Source: an uncultured bacterium (lineage in GTDB: Bacteria > Cyanobacteriota > Vampirovibrionia > Gastranaerophilales > Gastranaerophilaceae). Taken from it: a stretch of DNA of 64,000 nt. Location of the stretch: the NCBI GenBank assembly GCA_902780525.1, contig CACZFL010000003.1, positions 1-64,000 on the forward strand, written 5' to 3'. The translations under genes and the position numbers were made by a program. Under the pieces are notes generated by a model. It saw only the letters and a list, made by a program, of their open reading frames with translations, did not search any database and was not told the origin of the DNA. This document shows positions 34,751-43,947 of the stretch, in pieces; the first letter of the stretch is position 1, and each line of letters begins with the position of its first letter.

Positions 34751-34805
34751 AAACAACCTCTTTGCAACTCTTTGTTGTAATAATTATATCACGAAAGCTT
34801 AAAAA

Positions 34806-34833
34806 GGACTTTTCGTACATTTACGAAAAGTCC
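34806..34833 (-). terminator. Terminator hairpin
   Basis: A perfect 12-bp stem (34806-34817 with 34822-34833) with loop CATT; on the minus strand it is followed by CTTTTTAAG. It would end the putative small transcript starting near 35058. Confidence 0.8.
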
Positions 34834-35058
34834 CCTAACTAAACCCAATAATCTCCTTCCCCAAGAACATGATATGTTCTCCTAAATCTTGTTTATTCTT
34901 TTTTGATTGTGATAGTTGTTAAAAATACTATACTGATTTTTTTAGTTGGGTTTAAAAAATGTTTTTTACTTTTTCTCTCAATTTCTTTACTTAATACACG
35001 GGTAAAAATAGTTTACCACTCCTCCTTTAAGTTAGTAGCCATCACTCCTTTCTGGTAT
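34806..35058 (-). ncRNA. Candidate small RNA or tiny-peptide transcript
   Basis: The promoter at 35065-35093 and the terminator at 34806-34833 bracket about 250 nt that has no long reading frame. It contains two strong ribosome-site-like sequences: AAAGGAG near 35045 before a 9-codon ATG frame (35042-35013), and AAAGGAGG near 35022. A further AGGAG precedes an 11-codon ATG frame near 34870. Regulatory RNA or leader-peptide RNA are both possible. No family is recognised. Confidence 0.4.
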
Positions 35059-35064
35059 GCTTAT

Positions 35065-35093
35065 ATAGTATGACTTTCATTTTCCTATATCAA
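35065..35093 (-). promoter_or_regulatory. Sigma-70-type promoter of candidate small transcript
   Basis: On the minus strand TTGATA (35093-35088), 17-nt spacer, TACTAT (35070-35065). Confidence 0.5.
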
Positions 35094-35257
35094 GTAAAGA
35101 ATTTTGAAAAAATTTTTACAATTGACCATGCCCCCTATAATTATTAAAAAAAATCTAAATTTACAAAAATTTACCTTAATAAAAGATAACATGATTATTG
35201 ACAAAACTTTTTGTTATTACAACCCGCTAAAATATTGATTTTATACCATTTATAAGC

Positions 35258-35566
35258 CTATTGGTTCAGCAAAAAATCGTTATTATTTTCCCTGTTGCAG
35301 TTACCAAACTGACAGCCTAAATTACCCTGCATTTTTATTCCGCTTTGATTTAAAGTTCTGTTAAATGAACGGCTTGTATCCTTTGTTTTTAAAGCATTTG
35401 ACGGCATGCTGTTTTCGTTCATGGTTAATCCCTGTATGCTTTGATTCTGAAATAAAGACATACCCTGATTCGGAAGTGTGCAGACACTTTCACCATCTCC
35501 TATCGAACATAAAGCCCAAGCAGGCATGCCAAAAATAATAATCATAATTAAAATATATTTTTTCAT
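35258..35566 (-). CDS. Small secreted Cys-containing protein (102 aa)
   Basis: A signal peptide (residues 1-18, ending AWA) leads into a short mature chain starting LCSIGDGESVCTLP. Four cysteines (CSIGDGESVC and CQFGNCNR) are spaced for two disulfides; the middle is Asn/Gln/Ser-rich. The ATG at 35566 follows GGAGG, which rules out the longer frame from 35614. Family unknown. The coding sequence ends in LLNQ at 35258. Confidence 0.6.
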   Translation of the reverse strand: MKKYILIMIIIFGMPAWALCSIGDGESVCTLPNQGMSLFQNQSIQGLTMNENSMPSNALKTKDTSRSFNRTLNQSGIKMQGNLGCQFGNCNRENNNDFLLNQ

Positions 35567-35655
35567 AATACTTACCTCCAGATTACATCCTAAAAAGATT
35601 TTCTTTTTTTTCATTACACACCTGGGCTAAGTAAAAGTATTAACTCCATAAAATA

Positions 35656-36507
35656 CTACTCTGCTACAGAGCAGCCATCAAGTATAAAATGAAGGTTTTT
35701 TATTACCTGATATTCTTCAGGAAATTCAATATTTTCAATGGTGTCCAAAATAAAATATGTTGAGCCTGAGCCTGACATTATTGATTTTGGCAGTTTTGAT
35801 TTAATAAACTGAAGTTCTTCATAATCGTCAAAAACAGCATATTCTAAATCATTATATAAAAATTCTTTTATATCTTCTCCCTTTTTAAGAGCTTCAATCA
35901 TTTTTTCAGTCATAAAATATTTTGGCTTATCTTTTTTTGAAGCATATTTTGTATAAGCTTCTTTTGCTGAAATACCAAGATTTTTAGGCTTAATTAAAGT
36001 AACGGGATAAACTCTGTCAGGCAGTTTTTCAACTTTCTCACCGCGCATTGTCGCATGCAGACAACCGCCTTTTAAACATACATTCAAATCCGAACCGAGC
36101 GATGCACAAAGAGAATGCATTTTTTCTTCGGATAAAATATTATCAAACAAAATATTTAAACCAAATATTGTTCCTGCCGCGTCCGTACTTCCTCCTGCAA
36201 GTCCTGCAGCTATAGGAATATTTTTTTCTATATTAATTTTGATATTATAGTTTTCTAATCCTGCTTCTTTTAAAAACAAATCCGCAGCTTTATACACAAG
36301 ATTTTTTTCGTTGTATGGAATATCTTTACTATTTCCTGAAAGCATAATTTTTGTTTCTTCGGATTTTTCTACTGAAATATCCAAATAATCATAAAGACTT
36401 ATTAATTGCATAATGCTGTTTATATTATGAAACCCGTCTTCTCTTCTGTTTACAACCTCTAAAGTAAGATTTAACTTCGCAGGACATTTTATTCTAATAC
36501 TTTTCAT
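35656..36507 (-). CDS. ispE: 4-diphosphocytidyl-2-C-methyl-D-erythritol kinase
   Basis: IspE phosphorylates CDP-ME in the MEP isoprenoid pathway. The 283-residue GHMP kinase opens with IKCPAKLNLTLEVVNRREDGFHNI, has the ATP loop IPIAAGLAGGSTDAAG, and GSDLNVCLKGG and IMSGSGSTYF motifs, in family order. Only TAAAAT and 6 nt separate the promoter from its ATG, and that promoter overlaps the terminator of the upstream exoprotein gene. It precedes the small secreted gene but is probably a separate unit. Confidence 0.95.
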   Translation of the reverse strand: MKSIRIKCPAKLNLTLEVVNRREDGFHNINSIMQLISLYDYLDISVEKSEETKIMLSGNSKDIPYNEKNLVYKAADLFLKEAGLENYNIKINIEKNIPIAAGLAGGSTDAAGTIFGLNILFDNILSEEKMHSLCASLGSDLNVCLKGGCLHATMRGEKVEKLPDRVYPVTLIKPKNLGISAKEAYTKYASKKDKPKYFMTEKMIEALKKGEDIKEFLYNDLEYAVFDDYEELQFIKSKLPKSIMSGSGSTYFILDTIENIEFPEEYQVIKNLHFILDGCSVAE

Positions 36508-36513
36508 ATAAGT

Positions 36514-36519
36514 ATTTTA
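36514..36519 (-). promoter_or_regulatory. Leaderless-type -10 box of ispE
   Basis: TAAAAT on the minus strand ends 6 nt before the ATG at 36507. The region normally holding a -35 lies inside the terminator hairpin at 36527-36558. Confidence 0.45.
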
Positions 36520-36526
36520 CCATAGA

Positions 36527-36558
36527 AAAAAGACCGGCTTTTTAAAACCGGTCTTTTT
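36527..36558 (-). terminator. Intrinsic terminator of TpsA-like gene
   Basis: An 11-bp stem AAAAAGACCGG/CCGGTCTTTTT (36527-36537 with 36548-36558) follows the exoprotein gene and also overlaps the ispE promoter region. Confidence 0.85.
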
Positions 36559-36575
36559 ATTATCTTTTATTGGCT

Positions 36576-38630
36576 TTAGTCACCTGTTACTGCGTATGCT
36601 CTGACTACTGTTACCGAACCGTCAACATTCTTTCTGCAAGGTACGTCTTCTTCGTCATCTAAGTCTGCTGCGTATGCTATCGGTGTTCCTGCCATTGGTT
36701 TCATCGGATCATCCGGAATCGGATTCATTACCCTTACGTTATCATCACTTGGAGGATTAACCGGTGTTGGTCCGGGTCCCGGGCCGATTAAGTATGTTGT
36801 TTTTTCACCCGGTTTTAATGTTGGTTGGTTATTACCGCCCTGACCATCTGTTATTGCGTATGTGATTTTTTCGTCCGGCTTGATTGTTACAACTTTTTCA
36901 TCTCTGATATTTGTAAAGTTTGTTGTATAATCTCTGCCTTCAAATTCAACTTTCAGGTAATCTGTTTCAGGACCAACATTGATATTGTTAGCGTGAACAT
37001 TCGGTCCCTGAATATCAATTCTTTTTCTGTATGCTGTTATGTTGATATCTCCTGCATCTGCTCCTGTTAAGACTACGTTTCCTTTTGAACCGATATATAC
37101 CTGAGAACCTTTTGGAGCTTCAATATTTTTAATGTGACCGCCTGCAATCTGAGTATATGCGTGGCTCTTGATAGTTTTTGGAATGAATGTATAATTTTCC
37201 ATTAAATCTATTACCTGATCTGCTGTTGTATATGTTTTGCCGTTTGGATCTGTATATTCCTGAAGACCACCGATATAGCCGTTTGATTTGAAGCTGTATT
37301 TATTTGCTGTTAAAACTGATTTGTCATCTGTTAATACATTCAGTTTGTCTGATGTGTAATCAATTTCGTCCGCCTTAACATTGATTGTTGTCATAACGTG
37401 GCCGTTATTTGCGTGAGCGGTTAATTTTCCGCCAACTTCAAGATTACCGTCTAATAATTTCTTTTCATCAAAATTGTAGTTACCGATATGAATATTGTTT
37501 TCTGAATTAATAGTTACATCTCCTTCAACCTTATTTTTACCGATTACGTGAGCGAAGTGTTTGTAACCGTATGGATTTTCTGATTCGGCAATTGTTTTAA
37601 GGTTCATGTCTTTGCCAACTCTGACATTACCTACTTCAAGGAAGCCGCCTCCGTTTGTCATATTTAAATTACCACCGACTTTTGTATTTCTTGCATACAT
37701 TAATGTGCCGTTTGCTTTTGCATTAACATCACCTTTTACATTCAGAATCTCGCCGTTATCGACATAATTCATAGAAACGCTTCCGTTTGAGTTAATATTT
37801 AAATCACCATTATATTGACCGCCTGTTACGGTTTTTACAATACCTCTGTCAGAAGTAATATAAACATCACCGTCAACCTGAACTGCTTCTAATCTCATTG
37901 ACTGTGTTTCTGTATATTTTTTACCGCCGCAGCTGTCACCACAACATCCGGTTCCGCATCCGTTAGGTTCTGTTATAAAGTAATCCTGACCGTTTGTTGT
38001 TGTAAATTTAACATCACCTTTTCCGTTTTTAACATTGAATGCTGATTTAACTACATTCATTGTGGGAGCTACAAAGTTTAAATCACCGCCAACTTTAAAG
38101 TCGGAGTTTTTAACTGTTATTACATAATCCTGACCGTTCGGGGTAAACGCTCTTGTTGCAGAAGGATCATAAGTAACTACACCCTGTGCGTTCATTGCAG
38201 CACCCTGTGCGGTAATCATTGCATCACCTGCTGTTGTAAATTTTGCACCATCGAATAAAACACCGTTCGGGTTAGAGATAATCAAATTACTGATACCCTG
38301 ATTTGCGTTAATCTGACCGTAAATTTTTGACATATTTTGATTAACTGTATTAAGAACTGTAATACCGTTTACACCACTCTGAGCATTAAAGTTCAAACTT
38401 TCATTTCCGTTTACGTTTAAAGTATTCCAGTTAACATGAGAGTTACCTTTAAACTCTAACGTTGCACTGTTTGTACCTTTTGTTAAACCTGTAAAGTTAC
38501 TGTCTGTGGTATTAATTACCGCACCGCCGTTTCCGACTCCAAGACCTGTATCAATTGCTGCAGGTACCTGCATAATTGCAAACATTGTTGTTAATACAAG
38601 CGCTGAAACTTTCTTCTTAATGTTTTTCAT
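36576..38630 (-). CDS. TpsA-like filamentous haemagglutinin-type exoprotein
   Basis: A 684-residue exported protein. After a signal peptide (about residues 1-25) comes a TPS (two-partner secretion) N-terminal domain: GLGVGNGGAVINTTDSNF, TLEFKGNSHVNWNTLNVNG and the NPNG motif (ISNPNGVLFDGA, about residue 118). The rest is a long right-handed beta-helix-like repeat. A Cys cluster (GCGTGCCGDSCGG) lies near residue 225. The C-terminus is Pro/Gly/Asp-rich and ends CRKNVDGSVTVVRAYAVTGD. No TpsB transporter is next to it. Likely adhesin or surface structural protein. Confidence 0.85.
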   Translation of the reverse strand: MKNIKKKVSALVLTTMFAIMQVPAAIDTGLGVGNGGAVINTTDSNFTGLTKGTNSATLEFKGNSHVNWNTLNVNGNESLNFNAQSGVNGITVLNTVNQNMSKIYGQINANQGISNLIISNPNGVLFDGAKFTTAGDAMITAQGAAMNAQGVVTYDPSATRAFTPNGQDYVITVKNSDFKVGGDLNFVAPTMNVVKSAFNVKNGKGDVKFTTTNGQDYFITEPNGCGTGCCGDSCGGKKYTETQSMRLEAVQVDGDVYITSDRGIVKTVTGGQYNGDLNINSNGSVSMNYVDNGEILNVKGDVNAKANGTLMYARNTKVGGNLNMTNGGGFLEVGNVRVGKDMNLKTIAESENPYGYKHFAHVIGKNKVEGDVTINSENNIHIGNYNFDEKKLLDGNLEVGGKLTAHANNGHVMTTINVKADEIDYTSDKLNVLTDDKSVLTANKYSFKSNGYIGGLQEYTDPNGKTYTTADQVIDLMENYTFIPKTIKSHAYTQIAGGHIKNIEAPKGSQVYIGSKGNVVLTGADAGDINITAYRKRIDIQGPNVHANNINVGPETDYLKVEFEGRDYTTNFTNIRDEKVVTIKPDEKITYAITDGQGGNNQPTLKPGEKTTYLIGPGPGPTPVNPPSDDNVRVMNPIPDDPMKPMAGTPIAYAADLDDEEDVPCRKNVDGSVTVVRAYAVTGD

Positions 38631-38824
38631 ATTAATTTCCTCTTTCCTGTTCTCCTATATCATGTAAAAGTATTTTTTAATCCGGAAATTGCCTTTTATG
38701 TAACAAATTGTTAAGATTTTACTAATATGGAAAACCAAGTTAAATCAATGAATTAGCAAAAAAATTTTTTTTCGTATATTATACATGTTAGTAAATATTA
38801 ACTGAGTAATTAAGGTAAAAGATT

Positions 38825-40267
38825 TTGGTTAAAAATATAAATACAGATAATAAAAAGAATACTGAAATAAAAATAAAAGCTCCAATTGTTGAAGCTCTTA
38901 AAACAGCATATGAAAATCCGACGTATCAATTTCATATACCCGGACATACAAAAGGTAAAGCTATTTTTAAAGATTTCAGAAATTTAATCGGCACAAAGGC
39001 TTTAAGCCTTGATACAACAGATGAGTTTGACAATCTTGGAACACTTCATCCTGCAACCGGTCCTATTAAAGAGGCCCAGGAGCTTGCGGCAGAAGCTTTT
39101 GGTTCAAGAAAGACATTTTTCCTTTTAAACGGTTCAACAGCCGGTAATCTTGCTGTTGCAATGGCATTAACAAAAAAAGGACAAAAAGTTATTGTTAACA
39201 GAAATTGTCACCGCTCGATTTTAACAGGTCTTATTATTTCCGGTGCAGAACCAGTCTGGGTTTGCCCAAACAGAATAGATGACTGGTCTATTTGGGGAAA
39301 TATTGAAGCATGGCAAATAGAAGAATTATTGGAAAAAGACAGAGATATTTCTATGGTATGGGTTACAAACCCCACTTATGAAGGAGTTGTATCTGATATT
39401 AAATCAATAAGTGCAGTATGTAAAAAATATAATGTTCCGCTTATTGTAGATGAGGCTCACGGCTGTTTATGGAATTTTAATAAACACCTTCCGGAAACAG
39501 CATTAAAACTCGGTGCAGATATTGTTGTTCACTCACTTCACAAAACAGGAGGAAGCATGAGCCAAACTTCCATGCTTCATATATCAAAAGATTCCTGCGT
39601 TAATGAAAAAGATATTGAAAAAGCTTTAAAACTCTTGCATACAACAAGTCCTTCACTTATTCTTCTTGCAAGCCTTGATGCTGCAAGAGCAAATTTGCAA
39701 TCACCTGCTGGTCTTAAACAAATTGACAAGGCAGTTTCAAATGCTAAATACTTAAGAAAACGTCTTGATAATATTCCTAATCTTCATCAATTAAAAGCAG
39801 ATTTTGGATACAAAACAGATGTTACAAAGGTATTTATAAAAATTGACGGACTTTCAGGCAAAAGACTTGAATCTATTTTAGAAATAGATTTTGGAATAGA
39901 AGTTGAGTCTGCTTCCGATGTCGGAGTTTTAATACTCTGTAACCTCGGAAATAAACGTTCTGATTTTAAATATCTTGCAGATGCGCTTGAAAAAATTGCA
40001 TCAGAAAATCATAAAGATATTTATTATCTTGAAAAACGCAAACATATGCCTATGTTGGAACCTCAAATTATAATGAGTTTAAGAGAGGCTTATTATTCCG
40101 AAAAAGAAACAGTAAAAAAAGAAGACGCAATCGGAAGAATATCAGCAGAAGTTGTTGCAGAATGTCCTCCGGGTATTTCTATTTTACTTCCGGGCGAACT
40201 TATTACGGAAGAGCATTTGCCATATCTTAATGATTATGACGTTTTAGATGTTGTTGTTTCAAAATAA
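38825..40267 (+). CDS. Orn/Lys/Arg-type PLP decarboxylase
   Basis: A 480-residue fold-type I decarboxylase of the group that includes lysine/ornithine/arginine decarboxylases (SpeA, CadA-like short form). Motifs: HIPGHTKGKAIF at the N-terminus, FFLLNGSTAGNLA, IVDEAHGCLWNF (cofactor Asp) and the Schiff-base lysine in HSLHKTGGSMSQTSM. Short members of this type often make agmatine, cadaverine or putrescine; substrate not resolved. The start is TTG, seven bases after AAGG. It is followed by panB after 11 nt, so it may lead the panB operon, with panC then having its own promoter. Confidence 0.9.
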   Translation: MVKNINTDNKKNTEIKIKAPIVEALKTAYENPTYQFHIPGHTKGKAIFKDFRNLIGTKALSLDTTDEFDNLGTLHPATGPIKEAQELAAEAFGSRKTFFLLNGSTAGNLAVAMALTKKGQKVIVNRNCHRSILTGLIISGAEPVWVCPNRIDDWSIWGNIEAWQIEELLEKDRDISMVWVTNPTYEGVVSDIKSISAVCKKYNVPLIVDEAHGCLWNFNKHLPETALKLGADIVVHSLHKTGGSMSQTSMLHISKDSCVNEKDIEKALKLLHTTSPSLILLASLDAARANLQSPAGLKQIDKAVSNAKYLRKRLDNIPNLHQLKADFGYKTDVTKVFIKIDGLSGKRLESILEIDFGIEVESASDVGVLILCNLGNKRSDFKYLADALEKIASENHKDIYYLEKRKHMPMLEPQIIMSLREAYYSEKETVKKEDAIGRISAEVVAECPPGISILLPGELITEEHLPYLNDYDVLDVVVSK

Positions 40268-40278
40268 GGATATTAAAA

Positions 40279-41106
40279 ATGAAAACTGTATCAACGTTTC
40301 AGAGATTAAAAGACAGCGGTGAAAAAATAGCATTGCTTACCGCTTATGATTATTCAACCGCACAGGTTCTAGATAAGGCTGAAATTGACGGAATACTCGT
40401 CGGTGATTCTCTGGCAATGGTAGTTTTAGGTCATGAAAATACTTATAATATTACAATTGATGAAATGCTGATATTTGTACGTGCAGTTTCAAGAGGTGCA
40501 AAAAACTCGTTTATAATTGGTGATATGCCGTTTATGAGCTACAATTTATCCGTTGCACAAGGACTTGAAAATGCAGGAAAAATGATTAAAGCAGGAGCTA
40601 ATGCAGTTAAACTTGAAGGATGTAATGACCACATAATAAGTCTTATAAAAAGATGCACAGAAACAGGTATTCCTGTTTTGGGACATCTTGGTTTTACTCC
40701 GCAACTTATGAATACTTTAGGCGGACATAAAATTCAGGGTAAAACATCGGATAAAATAGAAGCTATTTTAGAGAGTGCAAAAAAACTTGAAGAAGCGGGT
40801 TGTTTTGGTGTTGTACTTGAACTTATGCCGTCAGAAAGTGCAAAATATATTACCGAAAACTTAAAAATTCCTACAATCGGAATAGGAGCAGGTGCAAATT
40901 GTTCCGGTCAGATTGTTGTTATTGATGATATTTTAGGTAAATTTACAGATTTTACTCCAAAGTTTGTTAAAAAATACGCAAATCTTCATGATGAAATAAT
41001 GAACGGTGTATTAAACTACAAACAGGAAGTTAAAGATATAATATTCCCTTCTGAAAAAGAATCTTTTGAACTTAATCAGGAAGAAAAAGAAAAGCTTATT
41101 AAGTAA
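40279..41106 (+). CDS. panB: 3-methyl-2-oxobutanoate hydroxymethyltransferase
   Basis: PanB converts alpha-ketoisovalerate to ketopantoate in pantothenate synthesis. The 275-residue protein has KIALLTAYDYSTA, ILVGDSLAMVVLGHENT, DMPFMSY, NAVKLEG, GHLGFTPQ and IGIGAGANCSGQIVVIDD, i.e. the full set of PanB motifs with metal-binding Asp and catalytic Glu. AAGGA precedes the ATG. It is followed by panC, the next pathway-joining enzyme. Confidence 0.97.
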   Translation: MKTVSTFQRLKDSGEKIALLTAYDYSTAQVLDKAEIDGILVGDSLAMVVLGHENTYNITIDEMLIFVRAVSRGAKNSFIIGDMPFMSYNLSVAQGLENAGKMIKAGANAVKLEGCNDHIISLIKRCTETGIPVLGHLGFTPQLMNTLGGHKIQGKTSDKIEAILESAKKLEEAGCFGVVLELMPSESAKYITENLKIPTIGIGAGANCSGQIVVIDDILGKFTDFTPKFVKKYANLHDEIMNGVLNYKQEVKDIIFPSEKESFELNQEEKEKLIK

Positions 41107-41113
41107 AGATTTG

Positions 41114-41122
41114 TGATATAAT
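41114..41122 (+). promoter_or_regulatory. Extended -10 promoter of panC
   Basis: TGATATAAT (TGn plus a perfect TATAAT at 41117-41122) lies 25 nt before panC, which has its own GAGGG ribosome site. Confidence 0.6.
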
Positions 41123-41147
41123 TTACTTGTAATAAGAGGGATTTATA

Positions 41148-42002
41148 ATGTTATATCACACAATAAAAGAAGTTAGAGAAGAAATTGCAAAGTGGAGAAA
41201 AGAAGGTTTGACTGTCGGACTTGTTCCTACGATGGGCGCGCTTCACGACGGGCATTTAAGCCTTATTAAAAAAGCTAAAGAAACCTGTGACAAGGTCGTT
41301 GTATCAGATTTTGTAAACCCTATTCAATTCGGACCTTCTGAGGATTTTGATAAATACCCCAGAACACTGAATGCTGACATGGATTTATGTAATAAAGAAG
41401 GTGTTGATATAGTATTTGCACCGTCAGCTGATGAAATGTACGGGGAAGGTCAAAGATTATCTAATGACACTCTCACTTATGTTTGTCCGCCATTTTTCTA
41501 CGTAAATACATTATGTGGAAAATCAAGAACAGGACATTTTGACGGTGTTTGTACAGTTGTTCTTAAATTATTTAATATTGTTCAGCCTGATTGTGCATTC
41601 TTTGGTCAAAAAGATGCACAGCAGGTTATTATTATAAAAAAAATGGTTAAAGATTTGAACGTACCTATTCAGATTATTCAATGCCCAATAGTAAGAGAAG
41701 AATCAGGACTTGCTCTGAGTTCAAGAAATAAATATCTTTCCGAACAAGGAAAAAAAGATGCACTTGTTCTAAGTAAAATACTGAATAATATTAAATCATG
41801 TTATGAAAAAGGTATAAAAGATACTGAAGCTTTAAAAGAAACTGCTTATGAATTTTTAACCGATAAGCATGATATGGAATATTTGGAAATAGTTGACAGA
41901 GATAGTTTGGAAAATAAAACAAAAGCAGATGATAACTCGATAGCTCTTATTGCATGCAGAGTTGAAAATGTAAGACTTATTGATAATATTTATCTTAAAT
42001 AA
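41148..42002 (+). CDS. panC: Pantothenate synthetase
   Basis: PanC joins pantoate and beta-alanine with ATP. The 284-residue protein has VGLVPTMGALHDGHLSLI (the HIGH-like motif), VSDFVNPIQFGPSEDF, CGKSRTGHFDGVCTVV, FGQKDAQQ and VREESGLALSSRN, all diagnostic. GAGGG precedes the ATG. With panB upstream it forms a two-step vitamin B5 module; panD (beta-alanine) and panE are not in the window, though the PLP decarboxylase upstream does not substitute for PanD by family. Confidence 0.97.
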   Translation: MLYHTIKEVREEIAKWRKEGLTVGLVPTMGALHDGHLSLIKKAKETCDKVVVSDFVNPIQFGPSEDFDKYPRTLNADMDLCNKEGVDIVFAPSADEMYGEGQRLSNDTLTYVCPPFFYVNTLCGKSRTGHFDGVCTVVLKLFNIVQPDCAFFGQKDAQQVIIIKKMVKDLNVPIQIIQCPIVREESGLALSSRNKYLSEQGKKDALVLSKILNNIKSCYEKGIKDTEALKETAYEFLTDKHDMEYLEIVDRDSLENKTKADDNSIALIACRVENVRLIDNIYLK

Positions 42003-42016
42003 TTTGGGGTTTATAT

Positions 42017-42877
42017 ATGCATAAATTAGTTTTATGGTTTTTTGAAAATCTTAATAATATAGGACAAACTTTGAGTTTAATTTGTTCTTTTTTTATAATG
42101 ACAACTCTTTTTTATTGGCTAGAAATTCTAACAAAATCCCAGTGGAATTGGCTTAATTTAATAAAACCTGTATTAGATGTTATTCTTGATTTTTCAAACA
42201 GTATTTTTCCTTTTTCAATAACTGCATTTGGAACAGTTTTTGATGCTAAATTTATAACTGCAATTGTAGTACTGATGTGCTTAATGCTTATTATCAGATT
42301 TTCAGTTGAGGGAATAAATAATCTTAAATACATGTATGATGATATGCACAACGTACATAAAAAAAATATTGAAAAAAATTTTAATAAACAAATGACTAAT
42401 AAAGTTGTTTCTTCAGAAATAAAAATATCAAAATATAAAGTTTTAATCAGCACAAAAATTAAAAATAAATTTGACCATGAAGAAATTAGAATAAAAGTCG
42501 ATATAAATGAAGAAAATAATAAATTGAATAATTTTTTATTTCAAAAAACAGGAATAAAATATGAAATATTAAATAACGGTTTTTTGTATAATTTTGATAA
42601 TTTTAACCAAATAGATGATATTTTGGATATTTTATTCAAATTATTAGACTCTTCTTCAAAAATTGATTATGCAATATGTATTCAATCGGGTGATAATGAA
42701 ACAAACTTAAATAAACTTGCTGAGTTAAAGTATTATAACAAAATAATATTCTGTGCGGATACTTTATTAAGATATAAATGTAATAAATCTCACAGATACG
42801 GAACTCAAAATATCGGAATATTCCAACAGAGTGACGGAAATACAATAGAAGTACATGAATTTCATAAAATATTGTAG
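42017..42877 (+). CDS. Membrane protein with degenerate class III cyclase-like C-domain (tentative)
   Basis: A 286-residue protein with three hydrophobic segments (about residues 15-38, 54-72 and 78-100), then a cytosolic domain from about 110. Its C-terminal part (VSSEIKISKYKVLIST... IDYAICIQSGD... NKLAELKYYNKIIFCADTLLRYK... TQNIGIFQ) has the spacing of the last strands of class III adenylyl/diguanylyl-type cyclases, where a region similar to NLAARLEG...ILIS...LG precedes the end. The metal-binding and transition-state residues are not visible, so if related it is inactive and may only sense or bind. Placed between panC and dapA; GGGG lies before the ATG. Confidence 0.4.
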   Translation: MHKLVLWFFENLNNIGQTLSLICSFFIMTTLFYWLEILTKSQWNWLNLIKPVLDVILDFSNSIFPFSITAFGTVFDAKFITAIVVLMCLMLIIRFSVEGINNLKYMYDDMHNVHKKNIEKNFNKQMTNKVVSSEIKISKYKVLISTKIKNKFDHEEIRIKVDINEENNKLNNFLFQKTGIKYEILNNGFLYNFDNFNQIDDILDILFKLLDSSSKIDYAICIQSGDNETNLNKLAELKYYNKIIFCADTLLRYKCNKSHRYGTQNIGIFQQSDGNTIEVHEFHKIL

Positions 42878-42883
42878 TATAAT

Positions 42884-42920
42884 GGGGTAAATATTTTAGG
42901 GTAAATATTTAAGAGTAAAT
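42884..42920 (+). repeat. Three copies of the GGGGTAAAT motif in tandem at 14-bp spacing
   Basis: GGGGTAAAT (42884-42892), AGGGTAAAT (42898-42906) and AGAGTAAAT (42912-42920) sit between the membrane protein and dapA, just before the dapA ribosome site. Confidence 0.7.
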
Positions 42921-42936
42921 TATAGGGGATTTATTT

Positions 42937-43815
42937 ATGAGATATGATGCAGGTGAAGTGATTACTGCAATGGTAACACCATTTAATGAAAAAAGAGAAA
43001 TTGATTACGATAAAGTGGAAGAATTGGCAAGTTATCTTATAAATAACGGTTCTGACGCTGTTTTGGTAACAGGAACTACAGGAGAGGCACCTACTTTAAG
43101 TTATGATGAAGAACAAGAAATTCTTTCAAGTGCAAAAAGAGCTGTTTCAGGTAAAGGTAAAGTAATAATGGGTACCGGTTCAAATTCTACTGAAACTGCT
43201 GTTAAAACTGCAAAAAGAGCTGAAAAAGAAGGTGCAGATGCTATTTTAACAGTTGTTCCTTACTATAATAAACCATCACAAGCAGGTATGATTGAACATT
43301 TTTCTGCAGTTGCGGAAGCTACAGAACTTCCTGTTATACTCTATAATATTCCATCAAGAACAGGTGTTAATATGTCGGTTGAAACTGTTAAAACTCTTGC
43401 AAGAAAATATAAAAATATTGTTGCACTCAAACAGAGTTTTGGTGATATGGATACAATTACAGAACTCAAAATGAGTTGTCCTGCTGATTTTGCTATTTAT
43501 TCAGGGGATGACAGTTTAACACTTCCTATGTTATCACTTGGTGCGCATGGTGTAATATCAGTTGCTTCTCACCTGTTCGGAAAAGAAATTAAATCAATGA
43601 TAAGAAATTTTAAAACAGGTGATGTTTCAACAGCCGGTAATATGCACAGAAAACTTTATCCTATATTTAAAAAATTATTTATGGCTCCAAATCCGGTTCC
43701 GGTTAAAGCTGCACTTGCATATAAAGAAATTATACAGGAATACGTTCGCAGACCTCTGGTTGAACTTACAAAAACAGAAAAAGCTGATTTGTTCTTTACA
43801 CTGGATTCTATTTAA
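42937..43815 (+). CDS. dapA: 4-hydroxy-tetrahydrodipicolinate synthase
   Basis: DapA condenses pyruvate and aspartate semialdehyde in the lysine/meso-diaminopimelate pathway. The 292-residue TIM-barrel protein has AMVTPFNEKREIDYD, GTTGEAPTLSYDE, catalytic Tyr in ILYNIPSRTG and the Schiff-base lysine in VALKQSFGD (most family members have KE/KD there, so KQ is a mild departure). GGGGG lies before the ATG. Diaminopimelate also feeds peptidoglycan, in keeping with murA in this window. Confidence 0.93.
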   Translation: MRYDAGEVITAMVTPFNEKREIDYDKVEELASYLINNGSDAVLVTGTTGEAPTLSYDEEQEILSSAKRAVSGKGKVIMGTGSNSTETAVKTAKRAEKEGADAILTVVPYYNKPSQAGMIEHFSAVAEATELPVILYNIPSRTGVNMSVETVKTLARKYKNIVALKQSFGDMDTITELKMSCPADFAIYSGDDSLTLPMLSLGAHGVISVASHLFGKEIKSMIRNFKTGDVSTAGNMHRKLYPIFKKLFMAPNPVPVKAALAYKEIIQEYVRRPLVELTKTEKADLFFTLDSI

Positions 43816-43947
43816 TAAAATAATTTAGATTAGTATTCTTTATTTAAACGTATAAATATTACTCTTACTTGATTTTATTTATACTATTTAAGCCTGTTTT
43901 GTAATGTTTTAATATTATTTTGAATAATATTATTTTCGGAGGTTTTT

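Larger units (their letters stand above)
34751..35257. other. 500-bp gap: possible small transcript plus AT-rich stretch
   Basis: No protein gene of convincing length. On the minus strand a sigma-70 promoter (35065-35093), two Shine-Dalgarno-like AGGAG sequences and the hairpin at 34806-34833 suggest a transcript of about 250 nt. The remainder (35094-35257) is very AT-rich with no feature I can name apart from the small secreted gene's terminator-distal region. Confidence 0.5.
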
